A program made the translations under genes and the position numbers. Below, piece by piece: positions 9,901 through 18,526 of a stretch of 64,000 nucleotides of DNA (positions are counted from its first letter, which is position 1; every line of letters begins with the position of its first letter). This DNA comes from Litorihabitans aurantiacus (lineage in GTDB: Bacteria; Actinomycetota; Actinomycetes; Actinomycetales; Beutenbergiaceae): positions 3,472,001-3,536,000 of the forward strand of contig NZ_BSUM01000001.1 of assembly GCF_030161595.1 (NCBI RefSeq), in the 5' to 3' direction. The notes beneath the pieces are model-generated. The model was not told where the DNA came from, searched no databases, and was given only the letters and a program-made list of their open reading frames with translations.

Positions 9901-11906
9901 TCGAGGCGGTCAACCGCGTCGCCGAGCAGCTCACGGACGGCAACCTCGACAACGACGAGGCCGACGTCATCATCGCCGAGTACCACGAGGGTGCCGGCGC
10001 CGGCATCCCCGACGGCTCGACGCTCGAGGAGGAGGTCGCCGACGGCGGCGCGTTCGCGGACATCGTGAACCTGACCGACCCCGCGGTCGACGTCATCTTC
10101 ACCGGTCACACGCACAAGCAGTACGCGTGGGACGGCCCGGTCCCGGGCGCGGACGGCGAGACCCGTCCGATCCTGCAGACCGGCTCCTACGGCGAGTTCC
10201 TCGGTCGGGTCGACCTGACCGTCGACCCCGCCACGGGTGACGTCACGGAGTACACGGCCGAGAACGTGGCCCGCTCGACGACGCCGGCCGCCGACCTCGT
10301 GCGGGACTACCCGCGCGTGGCCGCGGTCAAGACGATCGTCGACGCGGCGCTCGCCGAGGCCCAGGTCATCGGCTCCCAGCCCATCGGCTCGGTCACCGCC
10401 GACATCACGACCGCCTACTCGGGCGGCTCCTACGTCGACGGCGTCTACCAGGGCTCCGGCCCGCTGCCCTCCACGGGCCGCGACAACCGCGCCGCCGAGT
10501 CCACGCTCAGCAACCTGGTCGCCAACTCGCTGGTCTCCTCGCTGTCCTCCCCGGACCGCGGCGCCGCCACGATCGGCGTGGTCAACCCGGGTGGTCTGCG
10601 CAACGAGCTGTTCTTCGACGCCGACGGCGTGATCACCTACGCCGAGGCGAACGCGGTCCTGCCGTTCGTGAACAACCTCTGGACCACGAGCCTCTCGGGC
10701 GAGCAGTTCAAGGTCCTCCTCGAGCAGCAGTGGCAGACGAACGCCGACGGCACCATCCCGTCGCGTCCGTACCTGCAGCTGGGTCTGTCGGACAACGTCA
10801 CGTACACGTTCGACGCCACGCGCCCGATGGGCGACCGCATCACGTCGGTCACGGTCGACGGCGAGCCGCTCGACCCGGCCGCGAGCTACCGCATCGGGAC
10901 GTTCTCGTTCCTCGCGACCGGTGGCGACAACTTCCGGGTCTTCACGCAGGGCACGGACACGCGCGACTCCGGTCTCGTGGACCGCGAGGCGTGGATCTCT
11001 TACCTCGGCGACGCGTCCCCGGTCACGCCGAGCTTCGCCCGCCGCGCCGTGCAGGTTCCCGAGGTGGCCCCGGTCGCCGCGGGCGGCCAGCTCTCGGTGG
11101 CGCTGGGTCAGCTCGACCTGACGTCGCTCGGTTCGCCGCGCAACACCACGGCGACGGCGACGCTCGGCGACGTGGAGCTCGGCGAGTTCGCCGTCACCGA
11201 GGGGGCGACGACGATCGCCGCCCAGGTGCCGGCGACGGTGGCCGCGGGTGACTACGACCTGGTCGTGACCGTGGCGCCCTCGGGCACCGAGGTCACGGTC
11301 CCGGTGACGGTCACGGCCGATCTCACGGTGCCGTTCACGGACGTGCCGGAGGACAACCAGTTCTTCAACGAGATCCGCTGGGCGTTCCAGAACGGCATCA
11401 CGACCGGGTGGACCGAGGCCGACGGCTCGAAGACCTACCGTCCGCTGGCGAACATCAACCGCGACGCGATGGCGGCGTTCCTGTACCGCCTGGCCAAGCC
11501 GGTCGGCTACACCGCTCCGACGGTCTCGCCCTTCGTGGACGTCCCGACGAGCAACCAGTTCTACACGGAGATCGCGTGGCTCCACGAGCAGGGCATCTCG
11601 ACCGGGTGGGCCACGCCCGCCGGCGCCGAGTTCCGTCCGCTCGAGCCCATCAACCGCGACGCGATGGCGGCGTTCATCTACCGCTACGCGAAGCAGCCCG
11701 CGTTCGACGCGCCGACGGTGTCCCCGTTCGACGACGTCGACCCGAGCAACCAGTTCTACAAGGAGATCACCTGGATGCACGCCCAGGGGATCGCCACGGG
11801 TTGGCCCGAGGGCAACGACGGACGCGCGGTCTACCGGCCGGTCGCCCCGATCGCCCGCGACGCGATGGCGGCGTTCCTGTTCCGCTACAGCAACCTGCAG
11901 GACTGA
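6933..11906 (+). CDS. Secreted ExeM/NucH-type nuclease fused to 5'-nucleotidase, with S-layer-like repeats
   Basis: This 1,657-residue surface protein should cut DNA and then strip phosphate from the nucleotides. ATG 6933 has a GAGGTG ribosome site and a signal peptide ending at about residue 29. Domains in order are: a lamin-tail domain (INEVYGGGGNSG, about 38-150); an OB-like domain (about 220-340); an endonuclease/exonuclease/phosphatase domain (about 480-825; LMEIEN, NHFKSKG, GDFNSYG, SDHDPV); a 5'-nucleotidase metallophosphoesterase domain (about 835-1080; NINDFHGRI, GNHEFDQG, GHTHKQY); and the 5'-nucleotidase C-terminal substrate domain (about 1150-1360; FLATGGDNF). A beta-sandwich and three S-layer-like repeats (about 1465-1657) follow. 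All metal ligands I can recognise are present. It is transcribed alone between two terminators. Confidence 0.93.
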   Translation: MRSWARPAAVAGAAAIAVSGVVIAPGAAAAVSPDAPVVINEVYGGGGNSGAVFSHDFIELRNTSSTPQSVDGWSVQYASSAGTNWSGRINLSGTIPAGGLYLVQGGTNNASVGAPLPTPNASGNVNLAGANGNVALTSSTAALSCQAAACAADAAVVDLVGFGTGAAFAGTGAAPAPSNSTSVARDAAGTNTADNAADFTVGAPTPSAGSTTPVDPPTPEPGETLTIAQVRALTSGTVTTRGVVTAAYPTGGYNGYVIQTPGTGAENDGRTVSDAIFVFSSATVGSVAVGDYVEVTGTRGEFNGLSQIQVTAASGLTQLTEEVPAPVPAAIALPAAADREPFESMLIAPQGDFTVSNTYSTNQYGEVGLASGTTPLIQPTQVARPGTPEAAAVAADNADRGVILDDGASTNFFNNRQQTPPYISTTDPVIIGAAVEFTDPVILDWRNNAWKLSPTSQVTPADASAYPATFENTRTQAPDAEAIGDADLTVGAFNVLNYFTTLGFNTPGCTSYDDRDGNPVTVRGGCDPRGAWGQADLDRQQSKIVDAINATDASVLGLMEIENSAKLGKPADAATATLVNALNAQAGTTKWDYVRSNSAELPPLSQQDVITNAIIFQPAEVELDGALRVLGNQSASGSAYQNAREPLGQSFVPVGGTDEESVFVVVNHFKSKGSAGPLQGDADAGDGQGASNASRVAQATALREWLPTVTEEGDAVALVGDFNSYGMEDPLEVFVQAGFTDAATEFGAGYSYSFQGLSGSLDHVFLNEAAMERATGADIWNINSGESIALEYSRYLNHGTDFYAPGPYRSSDHDPVIAGLSVEPVVPAEPVGLSLLNINDFHGRIDNNTVNFAGTVEQQRAAIDAEGGSSLFLSAGDNIGASLFASAVAQDQPTIDVLNALELASSAVGNHEFDQGYDDLVDRVIDGGENATFPILGANVRLADGSPALQEYSLHEVDGLTVAVIGAVTEETPTLVSPAGIADLTFTDPVEAVNRVAEQLTDGNLDNDEADVIIAEYHEGAGAGIPDGSTLEEEVADGGAFADIVNLTDPAVDVIFTGHTHKQYAWDGPVPGADGETRPILQTGSYGEFLGRVDLTVDPATGDVTEYTAENVARSTTPAADLVRDYPRVAAVKTIVDAALAEAQVIGSQPIGSVTADITTAYSGGSYVDGVYQGSGPLPSTGRDNRAAESTLSNLVANSLVSSLSSPDRGAATIGVVNPGGLRNELFFDADGVITYAEANAVLPFVNNLWTTSLSGEQFKVLLEQQWQTNADGTIPSRPYLQLGLSDNVTYTFDATRPMGDRITSVTVDGEPLDPAASYRIGTFSFLATGGDNFRVFTQGTDTRDSGLVDREAWISYLGDASPVTPSFARRAVQVPEVAPVAAGGQLSVALGQLDLTSLGSPRNTTATATLGDVELGEFAVTEGATTIAAQVPATVAAGDYDLVVTVAPSGTEVTVPVTVTADLTVPFTDVPEDNQFFNEIRWAFQNGITTGWTEADGSKTYRPLANINRDAMAAFLYRLAKPVGYTAPTVSPFVDVPTSNQFYTEIAWLHEQGISTGWATPAGAEFRPLEPINRDAMAAFIYRYAKQPAFDAPTVSPFDDVDPSNQFYKEITWMHAQGIATGWPEGNDGRAVYRPVAPIARDAMAAFLFRYSNLQD

Positions 11907-11933
11907 GCTCCACCAGCAGCACCTGCAGCACCG

Positions 11934-11970
11934 GAAGCCCCGCCCCTCATCTCGAGGGGCGGGGCTTCCG
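11934..11970 (+). terminator. Hairpin terminator after the nuclease gene
   Basis: A perfect 16-bp G/C-rich stem (11934-11949 with 11955-11970) with a five-base loop begins 28 bases after the stop. Confidence 0.85.
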
Positions 11971-12315
11971 CCGTCGTGCCCGCCCTGCCCGCGCGCGACC
12001 CGACGTGTGAGCGTTCTCATCCCGTTCATCCTCGTGAGTGCCGCACGTCACCGAGCGGCCACGGCGCGGTCGGGCGACGCTGCTTCGCTCGTGGGCGGTC
12101 GTGCCGACCGGCGCGCCGCCCACACCTGACGTGAGGAACTCCTCGATGGGACTTCGCCCGCCCCGACCTCCGTGCCGTCGGTCGCACCGCGCCGCACCGA
12201 CGCCCGACCACCTGCCGCTCGCCGCGCGCGGAACGCTCGGGACCGCTATCCTCGACGCAGCGATGACAGCGGTGTCATCCAGGGGGAACGCGCCCATCCC
12301 GTCGAAGGAGACGTC
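11971..12315 (+). other. Gene-free control region before the GH92 gene
   Basis: There is no supported gene here. The region has two 11-base-spaced GTTC repeats at 12013-12034 (GTTCTCATCCC then GTTCATCCTCG), loosely like a PhoP box. It also has a -10-like TATCCT with a palindrome at 12247-12279 and a GAAGGAG ribosome site at 12303-12309. Confidence 0.5.
12247..12279 (+). promoter_or_regulatory. -10 element and GATGACA-N4-TGTCATC operator
   Basis: TATCCT (12247-12252) is followed ten bases later by a perfect inverted repeat, GATGACA at 12262-12268 and TGTCATC at 12273-12279. The palindrome would cover about +4 to +21 of the transcript, the normal position for a repressor operator. The cognate regulator is not obvious in the window. 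Confidence 0.5.
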
Positions 12316-15300
12316 ATGACCACACCGCCCCGCCCGCGCTCGAGAACGGGGCCGTCGAGCCCCGACAGGGCCGGCACCCGACCACGCAGGACCGCCACCT
12401 GGCGCAGCGCCATCCTCGGCCTCGCCGCCGCGACCGCCGCCACCCCGCTCCTCGTCGCGCTGCCCGCGCCCACTGCCGGCGCCGCCCCCGCGGCCGACCT
12501 CCTCGCGCCGTTCGACGCCGTCGACCCCTTCATCGGGACCGAGCTCGACACCACCGAGAACAAGAGCAACGACGCCTACGGCAACACCTTCCCCGGCGGC
12601 ACGGTGCCGTTCGGCGCCGTGCAGAACAGCCCCACCACGTTCCGCGAGGGCGGCAACGGCGAGAAGGGCGGCTACGAGTGGACCGGCACGCAGCTGCGCG
12701 GCTTCGGCCTTACGCGCATGTCCGGCACGGGCTGCTCCGGCAACTACTCCGGCTTCGACGTCCCGATCCTCCCGTTCACCGGTGAGCTCCCGGGCGGCGC
12801 GCTGCCGAGCAACCCCGAGCAGACGATCCGCGACTACTACCTCGACTTCTCCCACGACGACGAGGTCGCCCAGCCCGGCTACTACTCGGTCGAGACGGCC
12901 GACGGCGTGACCACCGAGCTGACCGCGACCACGCGCACGGCCGTCAGCCGGTTCGACTTCCCCGAGGGCGACGCCGGCGACTCCACGCTGCTGATGAACG
13001 TCGCCGGCTCCAACAACGCGATCACCGCCAGCGACGTCGAGATCGACGCCGAGGCCGCGAGCGTCACCGGCTCGGTCACCGCCGCCGGCCTGTGCGGCAG
13101 CGCGCCGTACACCCTGTACTTCTCCGCGTCCTTCGACCAGCCCTTCGACGCCCACGGCGTGTGGGGCGACGGCGCAGTCACCCCGGGCGCGGACGCGGCG
13201 TCGGGCACCTCGGCCAAGCACGGCACGGGTGCCTACCTCTCCTTCGCCGACGGCGCCCAGGTCACCGCCACGATCGGCATCTCCTACGTCAGCGTCGAGG
13301 GCGCCGCGGCGAACGCGGCCGCCGAGGTCGGCGACGCCGACTTCGACACCGTCCGCGCGCAGGCTCGCGACACCTGGACCGAGGCCCTGGGCCGCATCGA
13401 GGTCGGTGGTGGCACGAACGAGCAGCGCGTCAAGCTCTACACCGCGCTCTACCACGCGCTGCACCACCCCAACGTCTTCAACGACGTCGACGGCACCTAC
13501 ACCGGCGCCGACGGCGAGCTCCACCAGGTCGAGGAGGGTCGCCAGCTCTACACGAACTACGCCGGCTGGGACTTCTACCGCTCCTCGGCGCAGCTCATCG
13601 CGATGCTCTACCCGGAGGTCGCGAGCGACATCAACCAGTCGATCCTGCGGCTCACGCAGCAGGGTGGCCGCTGGGTCGACGGCTGGGCGCAGAACAACGC
13701 GCAGACGCGCATGGCGGCCGACTCGCTGCCGACGGCGGTCTCGACCATCGACGCGTTCGGCAGCACCGACTGGGACCGCGAGGCGGGCCTCGCCTCGCTC
13801 GTGAGCTCGCAGACGCTGCCGGGCACGTCCAGCTCCCGCCCGGACGCGCAGCACTACTTCGCCACCGGCGTCGTGGAGAACCGCCGCGGCAACTTCGCCA
13901 CGGCGCGCGTGCTGGAGTACTCGATCACCGACTTCGCCATCGCGCAGCTCGCCGACCGCCTCGGTGACGAGGGCGCGAACGCCGACTACATGGTCAAGGC
14001 GCAGAGCTGGCTCAACGTCTTCGACGACCAGACCCAGCACATCCGCCCGCGCGAGCGCAGCGGCTTCGACCGCAACTTCGACCTGCGCGGCCGCGACGGC
14101 ACGGGCGGCGGCCAGTTCAACCAGGCCACGGGCTACCAGTACGGCTGGCTCGTGCCGCACAACATGGGCAGCCTGGTGGAGCGCCGCGGCGGCATCGAGG
14201 CGACCGAGCGCGCGCTGGACGAGCACACCGTCGAGCTCGACGCCGGTGCCTACACGAAGACCGGCGCCTACCTCAGCAACCAGCCGAGCCTCAACATGCC
14301 GTGGTCCTACCACTGGCTGCAGGCGCCCCACAAGACGACCGACGTGCTGCACCGCGCCGCCGACCTGTGGGACACCACGCCCGCCGGCATCCCGGGCAAC
14401 GACGACCTCGGCGGCCTGTCCGCCTGGTACGTCTTCAGCAACCTCGGCGTCTACCCGGGCATCTACGGCACGGCGAACCTGCTGGTGAGCGCGCCGCACT
14501 TCCCGCAGATCACGATCCGCAGCGCGGACTCCGACCGCGTGTACGAGATCAACGCGCCCGGCCAGAGCGAGAGCGTCCGCTACACCACCGGCCTGACGGT
14601 CGACGGCGAGGCCCACACCGCCTCGTGGTTGGACGAGGACTTCGCCCGCGAGGGCGGCGTGCTCGACTTCACGATGTCGGCCACCCCGGGGACGTGGGGG
14701 ACGAGCGCGGGTGACGTGCCGCCGTCGTTCACCGACGGGATGGACGCGCGCAACAACGTCGGCATCACGCCGAACGGCCGCGGCAACATGGGCTCGCTGG
14801 ACTACAGCGACTGGTCGCTGTCGCGCGAGACCCTCGCGCAGCGCGGCGCCACGCCGGGGGCGCAGCTCCCGATGGGTGACACCGGCATCACCTTCACGTG
14901 GCCGGACACCGAGGTCGGGCAGCCCGACAACTGGATCGTCAACGGTCAGCGCATCGAGGTCGACGCCCCCGGGGCGGCGGCCGTGTCCGTGCTCGGCCTG
15001 GCCACCAACGGTCCTTCGAAGGGCACGGCCCAGGCGGAGTACTCCGACGGCTCGCGCCAGAACATCGCCCTCGAGCTGACCGACTGGGGCGCGAACCCCG
15101 GCGGCGGCAACGCCACCGTTCTCGAGGTCGCGGGTCGCAACAACGTCAACGGCACGTCCGCCGGTGGCACGTTCCGCGTGTTCGGCACCCGCCCGGCCCC
15201 GCTGGACGCGTCCAAGGACCTCGTCGCGATCCACCTGCCGCGCGTCACCGACCGCGGCGTGATGCACGTGTTCGACGTCGCGACGACCACCACGCCGTAC

Positions 15301-18147
15301 GCCGACCCTGACGCGCCCACCGGCACGCCGGACCGCGTGATCCTCACGGTGCCGGAGGACCCCTCGACGTCGCAGTACGTCACCTGGCGCAGCACGAGCC
15401 CGCTGCCGATCGACGGCAGGGTCGAGATCCGCGAGGGCGGCCTCACCGACACCGGCGCTCCCGTCCGCACCGTCGACGCCGTCGAGAAGCCCGAGCGCAC
15501 GCTGAACGGCTACCCCTCGCGGAGCCACTCGGCCAAGCTGACCGAGCTCACGCCGTCGACCACCTACTCCTACCGCGTCGGCGCAGCCGACCGCTGGAGC
15601 GGGTGGCAGGAGTTCACGACGGCGTCGGCGCAGGCCGACCCGTTCACGTTCCTGTACTTCGGCGACGCCCAGGAGGGCATCGACACCGTCTGGCACGACT
15701 CGGTCGACGCCGCGTGGGAGGCCGCACCGGACGCCCGGTTGTCGGTCTACGCGGGCGACATGACCAACACCTCCACGGTCGAGAAGGAGTGGGACGACTG
15801 GCTCGGCGGGATCGGTGAGCGGGCGTGGAGCACGAACGCCGTGCCGACGCCCGGCAACCACGAGGTCGGCCCCGAGCCGTTCATGGAGCACTACCTCGAC
15901 ACGTTCGAGCACGACGCGAACGGTCCGGTGGCCTCCGACGCGGGTCGCTTCGCCCCCACGTACGGCGCCCACCTCGCGCGGGTGCTCAAGGACACGGTCT
16001 ACTTCTCCGACTACCAGGGCGTCCGCTTCGTGACGCTCAACGCGAACCGGGACGACATCTGCCCGATCGCGCGGCCGGCGGGCCTCGCGGCCTACGACTG
16101 CAACGTCGCGCGCACCGCGTGGATGACGATGCAGGCGACCTGGCTCGACCGCGTGCTGCAGGAGAACCCGCACGACTGGAGCGTCGTGACGGCGCACCAG
16201 CCGGTCTACTCCACGGGCATCTCCGGCAACGGGCTGCGCGACGAGGCCAACTGGCGCCAGCACATCCTGCCGGTGCTGGAGACCAACGACGTCGACCTGG
16301 TGCTGCAGGGCCACGACCACACCTACGGCCGCGGCTTCTCCAGCTCCACCGCCACGGGGATCGACGGCGTCTCGGCCGGTCCGGTCTACGTCGTCTCGAA
16401 CGCCGGGGCGAAGCAGTACACGCTCCCGTCCGCCTCGGACAACATCTGGACCCGCAACAACGCCACCGCGGTGGTGCGCGCCCAGGACACGTCGACCTTC
16501 CAGAAGATCACGGTCGACGGCGACACGCTCACCTACTCCTCGGTCGTCACGCACGTGCGTCCGGGCGGGGCGGCGACGGTCGCGGTCGGGGACGAGCTGG
16601 ACTCGTTCACGATCACGCAGCGCGAGGACGGCGCGAAGTGGGTCACCGAGAAGGGCGTCGCGGTCCCCGGGCCCGAGGTCGGACCGGTGAACGCCACGCA
16701 GCCGTTCAACGAGGTGTTCGACGACGCCACGTGGGGCGAGGTCGTGTTCGACGACGACTTCAGCACCGACCGCCTCGCCGAGTACGACCGGTTCTCCGGC
16801 CCGGGTGAGCCCGAGGGGACGCTCGCCGTCGACACCGGGGCCGGGCTGCTCACCGCGAGCGGCGAGGGTCGCACGTGGAGCAACCTGCAGCTGCCGCTGG
16901 AGGCGGGCGAGTCCTTCGCGCTGATCGTGGAGCCCGAGCGCTTCCGCGGTGCGGGGGGCGGTGAGGACACGCTGTTCCTCGGCCCGACGGCGGACGCGAG
17001 CAACCGCGCCCAGTCGTGGTTCCACGCGCCGGGTGCCCAGTCCGGGTTCGAGATCTTCTCCGGTGGGACGCGCCGCGGCCTCGCCGAGGGACCGGGTGCG
17101 GCGCCCGTGCGCTGGAACGACGGCGACCGGTTCGCCACGGTGCTCGACCAGGGCGAGCTGACGTCGTGGATCGAGCGCGACGGCACCTGGAGCCAGATCA
17201 ACGCCGGGCTGGCACGGCTGTGGGTCGGTGTGGACACGCTGGCGGAGTGGCAGCCGACCGTGGGCCTGCGCCTGGACGCCGGCTCGATCGCGCTCGACCG
17301 CGTGACCGTGCTGCGCCCGTCGCAGGAGGTGACGCCGCTGCCGGTGGTGTTCACCGACGAGCGTGGTCGCGAGGACGACACGTACACGATCCCGTCGGTG
17401 ACGGGCGTGGAGTACGTGGTCGACGGCGAGGTCGTGGCCGCGGGCACCTACCCGGGCCGCGACCTGGTGCGGGTCGAGGCGCGGCCGCTGCCCGCCTTCA
17501 CCTTCCCCGAGGGCGCGACGACGGTCTGGGAGCACGTGTTCACCCCGCCGACGTCGTCGCCGTTCGCGGACGTGCCGGTCGAGAACATGTTCTTCGAGGA
17601 GATCGCGTGGGCGTTCTCGGCGGGGATCACGACGGGGTGGCCGGAGGCCGATGGCACGGTGACCTACCGGCCGCTGGCGAAGATCAACCGTGACGCGATG
17701 GCGGCGTTCCTGTTCCGCCTGGCGGAGGTCGAGAACTACGACGCGCCGACCGTCTCCCCGTTCACGGACGTCTCGACCGACAACCAGTTCTACCGGGAGA
17801 TCGCCTGGCTGCACGAGCAGGAGATCTCCACGGGCTGGGTGCAGGCCGACGGGAGCGCGCAGTTCCGCCCCCTGGAGCCGATCAACCGTGACGCGATGGC
17901 GGCGTTCCTGTACCGCCTGGCCGAGACGGCCGGTCCGGTGGAGCACGACGTGCCCGCGGTCTCGCCGTTCCTGGACGTCGCGCCGACCGACCAGTTCTAC
18001 GCCGAGATCACCTGGCTCGCGGAGAACGGCGTGACCACGGGGTGGGTCGGGAACGACGGCAGCGCGCAGTACGAGCCGCTGATGCCGATCGCGCGCGACG
18101 CGATGGCGGCGTTCGTGTACCGCTTCGACCGGCTCGACCTGCTGTAG
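12316..18147 (+). CDS. Secreted GH92 mannosidase-like / purple-acid-phosphatase-like fusion with S-layer-like repeats
   Basis: This is a 1,943-residue surface enzyme. ATG 12316 has a GAAGGAG ribosome site, and the signal region ends near residue 58. The GH92 domain spans about 60-790 (DPFIGT, YGNTFPGGTVPFG, NYAGWDFYRSSAQL, GNDDLGGLSAWYVFSNLG). In its acid-residue motif, FNQATGYQYGWLVPHN, Gln603 stands where GH92 exo-mannosidases have Glu. From memory, the Cellulosimicrobium mannose-1-phosphate-6-mannose-specific GH92 has the same change. A beta-sandwich (about 800-1000) and a fibronectin-like phosphatase N-domain (about 1005-1105) follow. The metallophosphoesterase (about 1107-1340) has YFGDAQ, AGDMTN, GNHE, TAHQPVYS and GHDHTYGR. 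A concanavalin-like domain and three S-layer-like repeats (about 1744-1943) end it. It probably uncaps phosphomannan and may also release the phosphate. The activity is inferred. Confidence 0.88.
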   Translation: MTTPPRPRSRTGPSSPDRAGTRPRRTATWRSAILGLAAATAATPLLVALPAPTAGAAPAADLLAPFDAVDPFIGTELDTTENKSNDAYGNTFPGGTVPFGAVQNSPTTFREGGNGEKGGYEWTGTQLRGFGLTRMSGTGCSGNYSGFDVPILPFTGELPGGALPSNPEQTIRDYYLDFSHDDEVAQPGYYSVETADGVTTELTATTRTAVSRFDFPEGDAGDSTLLMNVAGSNNAITASDVEIDAEAASVTGSVTAAGLCGSAPYTLYFSASFDQPFDAHGVWGDGAVTPGADAASGTSAKHGTGAYLSFADGAQVTATIGISYVSVEGAAANAAAEVGDADFDTVRAQARDTWTEALGRIEVGGGTNEQRVKLYTALYHALHHPNVFNDVDGTYTGADGELHQVEEGRQLYTNYAGWDFYRSSAQLIAMLYPEVASDINQSILRLTQQGGRWVDGWAQNNAQTRMAADSLPTAVSTIDAFGSTDWDREAGLASLVSSQTLPGTSSSRPDAQHYFATGVVENRRGNFATARVLEYSITDFAIAQLADRLGDEGANADYMVKAQSWLNVFDDQTQHIRPRERSGFDRNFDLRGRDGTGGGQFNQATGYQYGWLVPHNMGSLVERRGGIEATERALDEHTVELDAGAYTKTGAYLSNQPSLNMPWSYHWLQAPHKTTDVLHRAADLWDTTPAGIPGNDDLGGLSAWYVFSNLGVYPGIYGTANLLVSAPHFPQITIRSADSDRVYEINAPGQSESVRYTTGLTVDGEAHTASWLDEDFAREGGVLDFTMSATPGTWGTSAGDVPPSFTDGMDARNNVGITPNGRGNMGSLDYSDWSLSRETLAQRGATPGAQLPMGDTGITFTWPDTEVGQPDNWIVNGQRIEVDAPGAAAVSVLGLATNGPSKGTAQAEYSDGSRQNIALELTDWGANPGGGNATVLEVAGRNNVNGTSAGGTFRVFGTRPAPLDASKDLVAIHLPRVTDRGVMHVFDVATTTTPYADPDAPTGTPDRVILTVPEDPSTSQYVTWRSTSPLPIDGRVEIREGGLTDTGAPVRTVDAVEKPERTLNGYPSRSHSAKLTELTPSTTYSYRVGAADRWSGWQEFTTASAQADPFTFLYFGDAQEGIDTVWHDSVDAAWEAAPDARLSVYAGDMTNTSTVEKEWDDWLGGIGERAWSTNAVPTPGNHEVGPEPFMEHYLDTFEHDANGPVASDAGRFAPTYGAHLARVLKDTVYFSDYQGVRFVTLNANRDDICPIARPAGLAAYDCNVARTAWMTMQATWLDRVLQENPHDWSVVTAHQPVYSTGISGNGLRDEANWRQHILPVLETNDVDLVLQGHDHTYGRGFSSSTATGIDGVSAGPVYVVSNAGAKQYTLPSASDNIWTRNNATAVVRAQDTSTFQKITVDGDTLTYSSVVTHVRPGGAATVAVGDELDSFTITQREDGAKWVTEKGVAVPGPEVGPVNATQPFNEVFDDATWGEVVFDDDFSTDRLAEYDRFSGPGEPEGTLAVDTGAGLLTASGEGRTWSNLQLPLEAGESFALIVEPERFRGAGGGEDTLFLGPTADASNRAQSWFHAPGAQSGFEIFSGGTRRGLAEGPGAAPVRWNDGDRFATVLDQGELTSWIERDGTWSQINAGLARLWVGVDTLAEWQPTVGLRLDAGSIALDRVTVLRPSQEVTPLPVVFTDERGREDDTYTIPSVTGVEYVVDGEVVAAGTYPGRDLVRVEARPLPAFTFPEGATTVWEHVFTPPTSSPFADVPVENMFFEEIAWAFSAGITTGWPEADGTVTYRPLAKINRDAMAAFLFRLAEVENYDAPTVSPFTDVSTDNQFYREIAWLHEQEISTGWVQADGSAQFRPLEPINRDAMAAFLYRLAETAGPVEHDVPAVSPFLDVAPTDQFYAEITWLAENGVTTGWVGNDGSAQYEPLMPIARDAMAAFVYRFDRLDLL

Positions 18148-18171
18148 CTCGCACCGATCGAGCGGAGTGAC

Positions 18172-18209
18172 GGGCGGCGCCCGGTGGCCCAGGCCACCGG
18201 GCGCCGTCC
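18172..18209 (+). terminator. Hairpin terminator after the GH92 fusion
   Basis: A stem of about 18 bp (core 18176-18189 with 18192-18205, perfect) lies 24 bases after the stop. It is so tightly closed that only two bases remain for the loop, so the innermost pairs must open. Confidence 0.8.
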
Positions 18210-18241
18210 GCGTCCGCGTGGGTGCCTCCATGTGATGCCCC

Positions 18242-18397
18242 CCGCCGAGTTCGGGGTTCCGCGCCAGGCCCCGCCCACGCCCCCGCCCACGCCCCCGCCC
18301 CGGCCCCGCCTTCGCAGCCCTTCCGCCGAGTTCGGGGTTCCGCGTCGAGTTCGGGGCTGTGGCGGCCGAAGTCGGCGCGCAGCACCGAACTCGGTGG
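18242..18397. repeat. Intergenic CCGAGTTCGGGGTTCC element
   Basis: CGCCGAGTTCGGGGTTCCGCG occurs at 18242-18262 and again from 18324, separated by a C-rich stretch with repeated CCCCCGCCCACG. The second copy forms an imperfect inverted repeat with 18382-18397 (GCACCGAACTCGGTGG). A similar hairpin element sits at 29067-29139. This fills most of the 379-base gap between terminator and next gene. Confidence 0.6.
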
Positions 18398-18526
18398 CCC
18401 TGCAGCGCGTTGCGTTCGAGCGTGCGGTCGCACGGCACAGGGTGGGGGTCGACGGCGCGGGTACGGTGGTCGCAACGCCGGACGTCACGCCGCGGTGGCG
18501 GCCGGATCGCCCTCGAGAGGACTCTC

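Noticed and set aside
6987-18438. Very long open frames on the minus strand (about 1,680 and 2,160 codons)
   Set aside because: They are antisense to the nuclease and GH92 genes and give Arg/Gly/Ala-rich sequence without domains, an effect of high GC in the third codon position.
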